From: Datisca glomerata
Taxonomy: Eukaryota > Streptophyta > Magnoliopsida > Cucurbitales > Datiscaceae
Length of the DNA stretch: 64,000 bases
Direction: 5' to 3'
NCBI GenBank assembly: GCA_003255025.1
Contig: QANY01003900.1
Span: forward strand, 186,001 to 250,000
The translations under genes were made by a program, and so were the position numbers. The first letter of the stretch is position 1. Each line of letters starts with the position of its first letter. The notes below the pieces were generated by a model. It did no database searches. It was given only the letters and a program-made list of their open reading frames with translations, and was not told the origin of the DNA. This document shows, piece by piece, positions 18,313 to 31,200 of the stretch.

Positions 18313-20388
18313 ATCATTAATACATCCCCACTACTCAATATCTCCTCTCTCCTCTTTTATCTTTTTTTTCCTGTGTTTTTTTTAATCTCTTTCATTCCGT
18401 TGACTTTTTCTTCTTTCTAAATGTTTGAATGCTGTAGATTTGTACCAGAAGTATGAGAAAACCGACCACAAACTGATCAAATTAAATTGGATTAAACTTT
18501 GATCAGGATTTAGTTAAATGTGATCGGTTTGATATTGGATTTAAAAAAATAAATTTTCAGTTCCGTCTAAAAAAATTTAGATTTTAGATCGAACAGACCA
18601 AATTGATCGTATATATTTCATATATATCATATTTATTTTCTCAATTCTCTCATTTCTCATTTTTTATATTTCTTTCATCTATATTTAATATTTAGTTTAC
18701 ATGATATGGATTAAATTGTAAGTTTTTATTATAATGCATGAAAAACTTAGATTTTGCTAAACATGTATGATTAAATTCATTGATAGGCCTCTTCAAACCA
18801 AATTTGGTGGACTGTAAAACTAGACAGAACGGGCTGATTGTTTTACGGTCCGGTCAGTTCAGTTTATATACATAATTAGTCAATCCAATCCTCATTATGA
18901 CAAGATCCTGAATTTCAGTTCGGTCTAATTTTTATGCTAAAAATCAAATCAAACTGATCATGCACAACCTAATATGTACGCATCTAGGAAAATTCTGCGG
19001 TACAATATAATAACTGTATTGTAGCAGAACTCGTGCATCTAATATTTTATTCTTCTCTCTTTAACTTTAACGCATAGATTTTAACGTTGTGTATTACACA
19101 ATATGCTTGTCTTTATTGGGATATATAATGCTACTTTTTCATTAAAATGGATTTGTAGCCTGATTAGTCACAATGACTTTGTCTGTAGTTAGATCTTCGA
19201 TCCACTTTATATTTATGCTATTTAATTATTGTACTCAATGTTCTCCTTTATTATATATCCAATTACATTAAATTTATTGAGCAAATTTATACAAATTCAC
19301 ATAAGTTAAATTTTTTCAAATTTATATAATTGCAACAAATAAAATGCTCCAAACTTTTTGACAAAAAAATGCTCCATACTTTTTGACAAAAGATGCTCCA
19401 AACTAATTAAATAAAAAATGATTTTTTTATATGAAGAAGTTCCTTACCCAGAAATAGTGAGTTTGAGATGATGAGTTTGACGGTTGGTTTAGTGGGTGGG
19501 CGGGCATTGAGATCATTGCGGTAATGCATGAAGTCTTAGATTTAAAACTTAATCTTAACGCTAATTCTTCAGGGCTAGTGTCATCAGAAGTAATTTTAAA
19601 ATTTTACTCATGGTACACTTGTGAAAAACTCCTGGATGCGAGTCTATGTATCTTAAAATTAGCCAAAACTCCGTTTTGGATACCTGATATTAACCCATAC
19701 AAAAACAAGCTTGAGACTATTGAATATAAAAATTGAGTTTTTTAACCAAAAAAGAGTTAAATATGTGAAATAAAGGGCATCGGTAATTTGGGAGGAAAAG
19801 TGTTATAATTTTGGGTTTATTTTAAGAAAAAAGGGTATTACTTTTCTGAATTGGTTATTGTGGGAGGCTAATTATCCAAAGATCAAAATAAATTGCTTAA
19901 ACAATGATAATGAGATTACTTTGTGTTAAGAAATCTCAACAGGAGGTGATATTTAACATATTTACACTCCAATTGAGTAATTTTTTCTCGTATTGTATTT
20001 TAATCTGATCAGATTTGAAGTTTTCATTTTTATTGACGATTCAGATATAACAAAATTGTTTGATGTTCGAATAGCATACGATGTTGATACCAAACAATTT
20101 AATTTTATAAATATGAGGCAATCCTGATCTCAAACAATCTAATTTTCTTTTATTCCAAACTCATTAGAAAGAAGGGTCATAAGACAAAACACAAGAAGTA
20201 AAAAAAATATCGAGATAGAACGAGAAGATAACAGAAGAATGACGAGATCGTAGAGAAGATTAGAGTGGTGTAATATGGGGAAGAAAGGTCAATATTTCAG
20301 GTGAGTTGCAATGCAGTCGCTGTCTCGCAAGCAATTACTGCCTTTGTAATTCATATAGTTTGCCTTCATCTTTAAGCCTCACCTAACG

Positions 20389-20393
<5 letters not shown>
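18313..20393. other. Spacer between the WAT1-related pseudogene and gene
   Basis: About 2 kb of AT-rich DNA with no supported coding exon. It contains a worn SINE at about 19485-19575 and, at 19006-19020, a ggaaaattctg(c/t)(g/a)gtac motif resembling one terminus of the MITE candidate at 46.6 kb. A 70-aa frame (19524-19736) overlaps the SINE remnant and is not believed to be a gene. Confidence 0.5.
19485..19575 (+). mobile_element. Degenerate tRNA-derived SINE
   Basis: The order ggttggtttagtgggtgggcgggc ... gcggtaatgcatgaagtctta ... ttaaaac parallels the SINE at 48.2 kb (read on its minus strand: gttggcctagtggttgggcgggc ... ggcggtaatgcatgaggtccta). The A-box region is readable; the B box is decayed. 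Confidence 0.6.

Positions 20394-20445
<52 letters not shown>
20394..20445. repeat. (CT)26 microsatellite upstream of the WAT1-related gene
   Basis: A pure CT tract ending 56 bases before the ATG at 20502, so it lies in the 5' UTR or core promoter. The pseudogene copy at 18 kb has a GA-rich tract near its ATG in place of it. Confidence 0.95.
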
Positions 20446-20447
<2 letters not shown>

Positions 20448-20501
20448 GCCAAATCCATATATACAATCAATCACAACAGAGGTAGGGAGCGACAGATAGC
20501 T

Positions 20502-23500
20502 ATGGCGGCGGCTGTGGCGGCTGTCGGTGGCATTGGTGGTGGTTTGACTAGCTGGGGAGGAGATGTGTCGAGGGCACACGCTGCCATGGCTCTGGTGCAA
20601 TTGGTCAACGGAGGATACCACGTTATCACCAAAGTGGCTCTCAATGTTGGGCTCAACCAGATTGTCTTCTGCGTATTTCGCGACCTCCTTGCCCTCTCTA
20701 TCCTTGCCCCGATCGCCTATTTCCGTGAGAAGTATAATAATTCGATAAAACAACATCCTTTCTGTTCATTTCTTTCATTTCCGTTAGATGCTATCTATCG
20801 CTATGTCTCATCTTTGTTTTTTCTTCTTTTTTTATCTCCTTAATTGCTCTGACCTCTGGTTTGTCCTTTCCTTTCTATAGCAGAAGTATGCATGTATTTG
20901 TGCAATTCTCTGTAAATGGATCCAGGCCATTTATGTTGTCCTTGATCTCTGTTTTTTTTGTTGGGGGGGGGGGGGGGGGGGNGGGTGGAATTTTCCGATA
21001 ATATGGATCCCATACTTCGGTTCAGTATGGGCGTTCCATTTTCATAACGGATGAGTGGCATAGCACTTGTACCTCATTAGATCTTCGATTCAACAACAAG
21101 GAGCCACGTTTAACTATTTCTACTACTAAATCTTTGTTTGTTAAAATCCCTATAGGTTCACTTGTAATGTGCTTGCAGTTTGCACAGGAAATGTATAATC
21201 TCTTTTAGTAGTTTTATTTGCAGAGGTCATCTCCGGACTTCCCCCTGTTAGTCTTTGCCAAAGGTTTTGGACAACAAAATTGTAATCAAAGTTTAGGTTA
21301 AGTTGCATATGAGTTTCGGCTTGAAATAGTCATGTTTCATTCTATTTCTATTGTCTTTGGATGATTACAAATTTATGATTTTACCTATCTATTAACTACA
21401 TGACAATATGGTATTTTACTATATATACTAATGGTTGGTCAAGCTTATATTACATTCAAACTGTAGCTTACATTTGGATAACTACTTTTAGTTCTCTTCT
21501 TTCTTTGGCATCCATTCTCGCCCCAAAAATAGGGGGGGAATGTAGCATGTTATGACGATCCTTATTTCTTCTATGTAGACGGATTCGTTTGCCAATGACT
21601 AGACAGCTCCTCATGTCATTCTTCTTTCTTGGTTTAACTGGGTAAGTGTGGAGTCCGAAATTCCATTCTCGGTGGTGTAATATATATTTTTTAATAAGAA
21701 ACATAGATTTTCATTCCTGGTGGTATATGTATAATCTTAGTTAACCATCTTATGTGATCATCTATGGTTCTAATTGGAGACTTATTATATTCTTACTCTT
21801 AACTGTTTTGATTAGGATATTTGGCAACCAGCTTTTGTTTCTTATTGGTCTTGGCTATACAAATCCAACTTATGCTGCTGCTATACAGCCTGCTATTCCA
21901 GTTTTTACATTTCTCTTTGCCCTCATAATGGGGTCAGTTTGACTAGTTCCTTGCAATTCTTGTTATTGATATTTTTGCACGTTCCTGGTTCGATACTATA
22001 TGTTAACCTGTTCGTGCAGTACAGAAAGAGTGAACTTGCTAAGAATGGAAGGGCAGGCAAAAGTTGGGGGGACACTCATCTGTGTTTCTGGTGCTGTGTT
22101 AATGGTTTTGTTTCGAGGACCAGCTTTGATTGGAAACGCAGAGCTAGACTTCGCTTCACAAAGTGAAATAAGTGCTAGAAGCCAGCCAGAGCCTGCAGGA
22201 TGGGTAGCCTCCAGTTTTATGCGGCTTGGGTTGGACAACTTTCACCTTGGAGTTTTATGTTTAATTGGGAATTGCATGTGCATGGCCGCATTCTTGGCAA
22301 TTCAGGTATGTCACAATATTTGGATGATTAACAATCGCATTATTCATTGATCATGATGATATCTTTAAAAGAAAATCTAGTACAGGCTGATCATGAAGTG
22401 TCACATTGAAACTTTGATGATAGTTTATCCAATTGACACTTTTAGAAGTTCACGTTTGCCACTTAAATTTGTGAGCCATTATTGCAGTTGCTATATGTGA
22501 ATAAATTTGTTCTGAGAATTTCAGGCACCAGTTTTGAAGAAATATCCCGCCAACCTATCAGTCACAGCATATTCATACTTTTTCGGGGCTCTATTCATGG
22601 TGATGGCATCAATCTTTATGACCAATGAGTCAACTGACTGGAGGTTGACACGTGCAGAGTTTTTTGCTGTCCTTTATGCTGTAAGTTTGTGGCATTGTTA
22701 CTAATTCTTCCATTCGCAAATGAAACTAATTACCTATGAGTCTATCTGTTACCTTCTGGAAAACTTTTGGTCATGAATTCATCCGACTTTCAAATGTTTT
22801 GGAGTGTTTCTTTCCATCTTGCTTGCATTTCTAAATGTACTGATTAGCCATTTCATAGTGGTTTTGTTCTCTATTTTAGGGAAAGTCTTATTCTTGAAGC
22901 GTAAGATAGGAGAATAGGAAAATGATAGAAGTAAAGAAAATCAATGGTTCAAATTAGGGGTTCGTTGAATAACTAACAGGTATGACATACCCTCGAACAA
23001 TAGATCAGATAAAAAATAAATTGTACCCTAAGTTTTAATTAAAATTTTGATTGACTTCACCGACAATTTGTATTATTCAAATAAAACTGGTGACCATATG
23101 TATGTTTTCTCAACAAATTTTAAAAGCCTCAAACAACCAGTGAACAGAAGCCTATTGATGCAGAGAATAAAGGAGTATCATGGTATACTTGATACTTGAG
23201 TGTGCAACTAAAACATGTCATATTTCATGTCACCAGATGGAATTAAAGAAAAGAAAACGATAGCTCTTGCACCAAGAGGGAAAAAAATAAGGGAGTACCT
23301 GCCAATAATGTAGAGAGAAGGAAGGAGAAAGATAGAGGGGGGAGGGGGGAGCGAAGGAAAGAAGAAAGAATGAATAGCTTTACTTACCTCAGTTATATGG
23401 CAACAAGTCTCAAACATTGACCATGATGAGATAAAGAGGTATAGGGGGCAGAGATGCCAAGTAGAAGGATAGGTAAACTGAAAGTCGGAGGCAGATGCGG

Positions 23501-24441
23501 AGGGAGATACAAAGTTACTTTATACTGTAAATAGCTTTGATAATAAGTATAGCAAAAAAGTTCATACTTATCTGAGTAGGGTTTTGGGTGGGAACATATG
23601 TGCTGCTCCTGTCTTAAACCATGGTACCTAAATGTTTTTGTCGACCAGTTCTCCGTTTTAGCTTTCAAACTCACCACATTAGGAGGTAGATCCTTGCGCT
23701 GGTGCTGTTGACATCATTAAAAACCTAAAGAAACGCATTTACTGTATGTAGCAGGTAGTCTGCTTTGGCTTCAAATTTTAAATATAGAAGCAGCTAAATT
23801 GGGTGAGAATTATGTGGTATGCTTGTTAGCACTGTTAACAAAAGTTGAGAATTTATTGTTGTCTTTCCTCTTTCTTAGGGTATTGTTGCATCTGCCCTTA
23901 ATTATGGACTTCTCACATGGTGCAATAAGATCTTGGGGCCTGCATTAGTTGCTCTGTACAATCCACTTCAACCGGCTGCTTCAGCATTCCTATCAAGAAT
24001 TTTTCTTGGAAGCCCTATTTATTTGGGAAGGTATGTCTTCAATCACTTGAAGCAAAATTTGTAGTTATATATAAGTAGCTGTAGGTGTTATATCAAAGTG
24101 CCTTCATTTGCTTAATTAAATTATTGATGTTATCAGCATAATTCTATTAGTATTCTAGCATTCATTAATTTTTCAATATTCAGGATGAAGCTATAAAAAT
24201 TTTCTGGGTTTCTCTAGAATGAGGTGTTTTTGCTTAATAATTCAGCACTGGTTACCCATAAGAATAACTATTGGTGTTATTTGCTTCTGCATGTTGAAAC
24301 AGTGTCTTTGGGGGATTTTTAATTATAGCTGGTCTGTATTTGGTGACATGGGCATCATATAGAGAAAGACAATCAGCTTCTCGGATGCTTCCGCACACAA
24401 TTAGAGCTTCTGAACCACTCATTCACAAGGATGCTGACTGA
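20502..24441 (+). CDS. WAT1-related (UMAMIT/EamA) membrane transporter
   Basis: Seven exons: 20502-20731, 21579-21641, 21816-21932, 22020-22305, 22525-22680, 23879-24030, 24303-24441; 1143 bp, 380 aa, all in phase. The protein is a drug/metabolite-transporter fold with two EamA repeats and about ten hydrophobic segments. Diagnostic blocks: [17 protein letters not shown] and [16 protein letters not shown] (first EamA), [53 protein letters not shown], then [39 protein letters not shown] and [19 protein letters not shown] (second EamA). These match, from memory, the Arabidopsis At4g19185/At5g45370 branch. WAT1 itself exports auxin from the vacuole and UMAMITs move amino acids; the substrate here cannot be read from sequence. 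A truncated tandem copy of exon 1 lies 2.4 kb upstream. Confidence 0.94.
20963..20985. repeat. Poly-G tract with an ambiguous base
   Basis: A run of about 22 G with an N at 20982, preceded by T runs, inside intron 1 of the WAT1-related gene. One of three similar G/C homopolymers with Ns in this window; its length in the assembly is not trustworthy. Confidence 0.9.
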
Positions 24442-25239
24442 CAATATTTTATATCAGATTGGTCACTTTTTCTCAGGACCTACTATTACCCAAATATGTA
24501 GATTATCCAAATTTCTGAAGGGATATAATGTAAAATTATATTCTCAATATTTTTTAAATGTTTCCTATTACTGAATTTAGAAAATAATATAAACTACATT
24601 TTTCTGTCTACTTTTAGCTGGTGTATTTCTTCAAGGGGTTTTTGTGTACTTAGATCTTTAATCGAGAAATTTCCAATGTCTTGAATAAATTCCTAGAGTT
24701 CAAATGAGCACAACCTGGAATATCAGGTGCTTCTGAGGGTCCTTCTGCATTAAGCTTCTTCAGTATATAATGATTAAAAATATCATCACTTAAAGTTGAT
24801 TACTCAATACCATATAATGATTAAAAGCATATTCTCTTTGAACAATGGAGAGCAAAATTACCCAATAAGTCAAGAAATTTTCTCTTTATGATCACTCGGT
24901 TAAGTGACCTTGATCATGTTCTTTCAGTTGGTAGATTGGATTTTAGTATGTTATAAGTATATTTTTTGAATTTTACACATGATATAGCTTCTTTAAAGAT
25001 AAAATGACAAGGCAGAAACCCAATCTAGTGATTAAAGGTTAGGTCGCATTTAAAAGAGAAAAAGAATCAACAGTAGATTGGTTACAATGCCCATTTTTTC
25101 TTCCATTCTAAGTACACATCTTTCATCCCAACAAATCCTGCAATAGACAAGTTCAGAGGTTTTACAATATCTACCAAATGAAAATGAATAGCCAATTTGA
25201 AAACTATTACCTCTAAACAGGCAATGCAGAGTAAGCAAA
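24442..25239. other. Convergent 3' region between WAT1-related and EPL genes
   Basis: 800 bp between the two stop codons of converging genes. AT-rich, with several AATAAA-like and tttt motifs on both strands but no coding potential or mobile element seen. It should hold both 3' UTRs. Confidence 0.55.
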
Positions 25240-28200
25240 TCAATCATAAGCTACATGGTGGGGCTTTGGTGATATATAATATGAGTTATTACAATCAATT
25301 GGAGTCTGCAACAAGGGATTCCATCTATCAAATATAATTCGGCCCCCTCGTCCCATTCTTCCTCGAAAATTGCCATATTTTGAAGAATTTGATGGTGGTA
25401 CAATGCCTGCGGCTGCTAACTTTTCTGGAATTACTGGTCTAGTGAACAACAAAACTGGTTCTAGTGGATCCTGTATCAATCCCGTATAAGATTCAAATTG
25501 GAGGGGAGTTGTAAATTGAGTATGCTTGAGGATTTCTGGTCCTCTGTTTATATTTTTCACATATTAATGAAAAGTTAAGTTTCTTAGCCAAACAACAAAA
25601 AAAGACGTGCTATATCAAGATAGCAGCAGAATTTCAGAACTTGCCTGTTAATATAACTTGCTAGTTGCTACTCTTACCCGAGATTGAAAGCATAGATTTG
25701 GAGGTTAATTTGATTCAATCGAAGTAGAAACGTAACCTTATACCACAAGAGCTAGAGAAAGTACCATTTTGTCAAGCCATCCACAAGGCACCTGTCGCTG
25801 TCTAAACTCTTGCCTCGAGTTTTCATTCATTAACAAGTTGGAATCCATGAAATTTAGATGGTGTACTCCTGAGGGACGTGTGCGGGGGGGATGGCTGACT
25901 GCAACATCATCGGAGTCCAAAAATTCGTCCTCGCTTGAACCAAACTTGCAAGAGAAGGGTAGAAATCCAGGAAGTGCCAAGCTATCTTCAAGGAGCTCTG
26001 TATCATGCTGTATCCAAAGAAATATCACGTACCAAATATTAAACATACACAATTGAACTGATTGAGCACTTGCTTTCTATAGAAATAGGAGCTACTGAAA
26101 ATAACTATGCACTAATGCATACCATATACTTCAATTGGAGCCTCTGAAGGCTAACTTCACTGTCCATCACATCTCTCTTTTTCTCTTCTCTCTGTTCACA
26201 ATCATATACTGAAGCGATTAAGAAATACTAAAAAATAGCACTCGTTTTAAATCCAACCCATGATAACTTAAAAAGTTCAATGAGAGAACACCTTAATCAA
26301 TGCGTCCAGTAAAGTCTTTGCTTGATCAAGGTTGCGCCTAACCTGAGAATTTTGGAGAAACGGGCCTTTATGGGAATGAATATGGGAATTGTGAAAACAA
26401 AGCATTATCAGTTGAAAATATAAATGCAAATATTGTGTGATGAATGGAATCTATACTCCCCTCATATTTCTAAGACGTGGAAGAGATATCTCCAAGAAAA
26501 AAGTGTGCGCTTTCTATACTCCCCTCCTATTTCTAAGGCGTGAAAGATATCTAAAAAAAGTGCGTTTATATAAAACTTTATTATCTTGACCTTAACTGTC
26601 AAATTAATAAAATTCAGGAGCACAAAATTGCATAACCTAACAAGGGAAAATTACATGCAAATATGAGAAAGGTTTCTAAAGGCTTTGAGGCACCCACCTA
26701 CTCTATCTACCCCTTAAATGAGATCAACGAGACTTTGATATAAGTCCTGCTAAGCATTAATAATATTTTTTATCGGGAACTGAAAAATTCATTAAAATTA
26801 AGAGTACAAAAGGAAGAAGGCATATAATAATAGTATTATACAGAACAATTTTTAAAATGTCCTTATTTTCTTCAGGCTTGGGTGAAATGCACTAAGCTTT
26901 GGTCGCAGAAACATAATGAACCATTAGATAGCATAGGAATTAGTATTTCATCAAGCGGAAGTAACTTACCTGACGAAGCTTTTCAAATGACTGCACATTG
27001 TTTTCCCTCCGTTGCATCTAAAGAAATGCTCACAAATTAAGGATTCTTACCAATAGATAAAGCTAATGGATTGGTAATTGTTTGAATTGCAGAACTAGCA
27101 GGAACATCTTCCAACAATGAATATGTAAGATACAAAAGATACACAAGTTTGCTACGTACCCTTCGCGTATGGAGTCTGTGAGCTTTCTCCCTCGGCCTAA
27201 AGACATTGTATGGGTTCGTATCATTAACTGGCGGAGGCGGCTGTATAAGAAATCCGCGCACTCAGAAATTTACTCAAAAACACTGAACAGAATTATAGAA
27301 CCGCTCCAGACAAACAAATTGCTGCATTAAGACACTTTCTACTGAAAGTGCAGTTGTCTTAATACAATGATAACTCCTCGGCAATGACAACAGTAAGTTG
27401 TAATGGGTTATTAGAAAATTCGGAGTACGTATTTTACTCGATTAAGCTACTGCATCATGTGAACGTGTAACACATTGTGTAAAATAATGCACCCTGAGTA
27501 GTTGGAAAAAATTTGCCTTACAAGAGTCAAATTACAATCTCCAGAAAGCCAAAATAATTAACAATCATAGGAATGGAAATCCATCATTTCCAGAAAAATA
27601 ATACCCAATACAAGTGTGTAATGGAACTAGAGAGCAAACTTAAGTAACTAACCTGCAGACGACGCAAAATAGGCTTTTGCCACCGTTCACGCTGACACAA
27701 AAAAAAATGAGGAAATTTCAGAAGAAATGATATATAGAATGAATGCATGCTTAAGTGCATGTACAATGCCCCACTGCTTGTATACTTTTATAAATAGCTG
27801 GTGAAGCGACTCTTTTGCTATAAAGTATCAAGTATTGTTAGTATTTCAAACACACAAGGGCAAAGCAAGAAAAACAGAAATATAAACATCTGAAAAATGT
27901 ACTAATTCATACCTTCTCTTTCCAGTAATTATAAATAGATTCGATTAAGTCATATTTGGTGGTCTGGGATTGTAAAGCCTGGCACAAAAAAGAAAAAGTT
28001 AAAAATGTTCAACATCGACAGAGGCAAATAACATATTGCAAGTGAAAATATATTATCCATCAAAATAAGCTTGTTATTACAGAGAACAGAGGTTATCAAT
28101 TCAGAGAACTTATTATTATATAAACTTACATATGTTTTTTCCAAGTGTATTCTGTACCTTTTATAATATATGCTTTTTTTATATTTGTGATTACAAAATT

Positions 28201-31200
28201 ACAATTTATATTTATTATTGTGTTTAATATATTAATATCTACAAAAATGTAATATTAATTTTTTCACCTGCATACTATCAATTATCATGTATTTAATACA
28301 TATTTTTTATAATCAAGAAATTCCCTGACTCATTTTAGTAAACCCTAGTTTGAAACTGGCCCCACCACCGAAACCTACATTCTTTGGGAGACGGGAAACT
28401 ATGGGATTTGGCCATGTAGGTAACCTTGAGGGGACTCGAACCCAAGACCTAGTGGGAGCAATGAACTGGCCTGACCATTCGGCTAGCCCCTCATGGTTTT
28501 TAATACATAATACTGTCCAACCAATTACCAAGTCTGCCTCCCCGCCCCCCTGATCACCGTGCATTCTATCCCTACCTCCCCCTTCTCCTCATCTGTTTTC
28601 TTCATCACTAGTATTTTCTCACCAGAGATACTTAGCCATCCATGGAAAGCTCTTGCTCTATACTTTGGCCTCAACAGCGAACAGCCATCGTAATGGCTGA
28701 ATTTAGTATAAAAGTATCATAAAAGATCACATATAATACTTTTACCATATTACATGCGTTGCTTATTACTTGTCTATTACCTAGAAAAATGTCATTTTCT
28801 CCTTAAGACGGCCCACAGACTGTAACATAATAGGTTTTGGTCCTGGCTTAGACGTTCATGCCCCTCTTGAAACACCAAACGTATGAGAAATCACAGCTCT
28901 CAAAATGATATCTAGCTCAGACACAAATCCCCACAACCACTTACCAAAACGAGACCAGATTGAACAAAGACGATCTCAACTTTTTTACTGAACTGCCTTT
29001 GGACCAAGTAAATTTTATCCCACCTAATCAAGTGTATCTATGACTCCGAAGAAGCTCCATGCCAGATCAAATCCCTCAAAAGTTTCTCCGATCTACTTGC
29101 AACTGAAGCCGGGATAGGAAAGCAGGACATACAATAAACAGGCAAGTTAGACAAGGTGCTATTGATCAAAGTAACCAGCACCCCCCCCNCCCCCCCCCCC
29201 CCCGCCCGATAGATAATTTCCCTTCCAACTAGCTAATTCCTAGTGAAGCCTCTCCACCATATGATTCCAAATCTAGCTGCTTCTTGAGTTAGCTCTAAGC
29301 AACAGGCCCATATAGAACCAGAAATAGAGGCCAAAAGATCCAAATTAGGAACAAAATCTACTGAAATAATCTCACTTTTCCCAATATTATACTTTGAGAC
29401 CAGAAAGAGCCCAAACAGGAGAAAGAGACAAAGAAGATGAAGAAAATCTTTCCTGTTAGCTTCACAGGCGAAGAGAAGATTTGAACTAGAAGTAGGAGCC
29501 TTTCTTACCCCGAAGAAGCCCAATGGTAGACATTTTACCCATAAAACTGCTTCGAGTATCCATCACCAAAATAAACAATAAAGTGGTTATGGGTCCCATG
29601 AGACAAGCCCATAGAACTCCTCAAAAATCCTTTCGAAGAACTATTAACAATACCTTAGAAGAATAGCTGAAATAGAGCTTTTACTGCAATTCCTCCATGT
29701 TAGCCCCAACCCCATTTTTTCAAGAACATGAAGCATCTGTGATCAAACATCTTCCCGATATCCATCTTTGAGATTAGAAATCAAACCAAGATTACCCAAC
29801 TTCGGTGTCAAGTCAATGCACTCTTTAGCTATCAAGATAGTATCCAGACTCTATTTATGACCCACAAAAGCATCTTGGTTTACCATTAGGTCGTTGCAAC
29901 TTTGTGGACTACCTTTCTCAATCTACTGAGTACTGCCCAAAGACTTTGGAAATAATTTTGTAAAAGCTATGCACTAGACTAATCAATACATAATCCTTTG
30001 TAAAAGGGGTAGTTTTGATCTTGGGAATGAGGATATTGAAAGTCGAGTTTAGACTTCAAACTTCCCAAACTGGTAGGAGAAGTCCAGAAAGTCCATGATG
30101 TCTCCTTCAACATTACTACAACAATGTCCCAAAAAATTCAAGTTGAACTCATAGGAACCTTAGGATTTGTCACCATCTTAAGAATTCCAAAGCTGTCACT
30201 ACCTCCTCAATAATAGCTCATCTAGACTAGTTGCTTCCATGCCATCTATGGAGTTAAACAACTCAGACTTGGGCTTGGGTCTCCACTCTTGATTCTCTTC
30301 CAGCATGTCCTCTAGAACTTTACAATGTTGGCACTTGGCAGTGTCACACTCCTCAAAAACCTCTGTCAACCAAAATATTCCAATGTGGTTGGATATATGA
30401 TGGCCTAGCCATCCTAGGAAAAAGGATGTATTCCGATCACCCTCCTTGACCATCAAAGCTCTATACTTTTGTCTCCAAGAAGTTTCCTCATCCAGAATAA
30501 CTCCAAGACGTCTAAACTCGAAGGACCAAGAGTTTCCTTCCAATGGTTCCTGGGGAAAAATTTCTTGAAGAATATCTTCTTACGCTTAAAGGTGTCTCAA
30601 AGACTTTCCATGCTCTACTTTTTGAGATCTTCCTTAAGCAATTCAGCTTTAGCCACTACAAAAGTAGGATCCCCTGCAACTGCATAACTACCCCAACCTG
30701 CCACAAGCTATCTAAACTCCTCCTATATCTAAATATAATGAGATATATATGATAGTACTGAGAGATGTTTTTAAATTAAGTCTCCTATATCTGAAATATG
30801 ATCACGGGCTGAGATTTTTTTAACCCTAAGTTCAATGGAGAATACATATAGAAAATGAGACTAATAATCCTAGAGGTAAAAAACCATAACAAATAAAGTT
30901 TGGAAGACACTGAATGTGATGGCCGATCTTAACCTCAATAGCAGCATCTAGTTGCAGGAGTACAGGAATCGGTGAGCCAAGGGTAGGTGTAATTACTCCA
31001 GCTCTTTCTCGAGCCTTGTGATCCAGCACCTCCAACTTAAAAAGAAAGCTCTCGAACCTGCATTAGCAAAAGCTCTCAACAACAAAATAATAAAAAACAA
31101 AATAAATGTTGTACAAGATTAAGTAGAGAAAAAAAATGCATAACATTTATCATGAAAAACAGGGAAAAAAAAGGGATATCTAGATAAGTTACTTATAGAC

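Noticed and set aside
20391..20756. 121-aa minus-strand frame
   Set aside because: It is antisense to WAT1-related exon 1 and extends into the CT repeat (RERERE).
28432..28493. A possible tRNA gene (A and B boxes present)
   Set aside because: No acceptor stem or cloverleaf closes, and the boxes belong to a SINE head shared with other copies.
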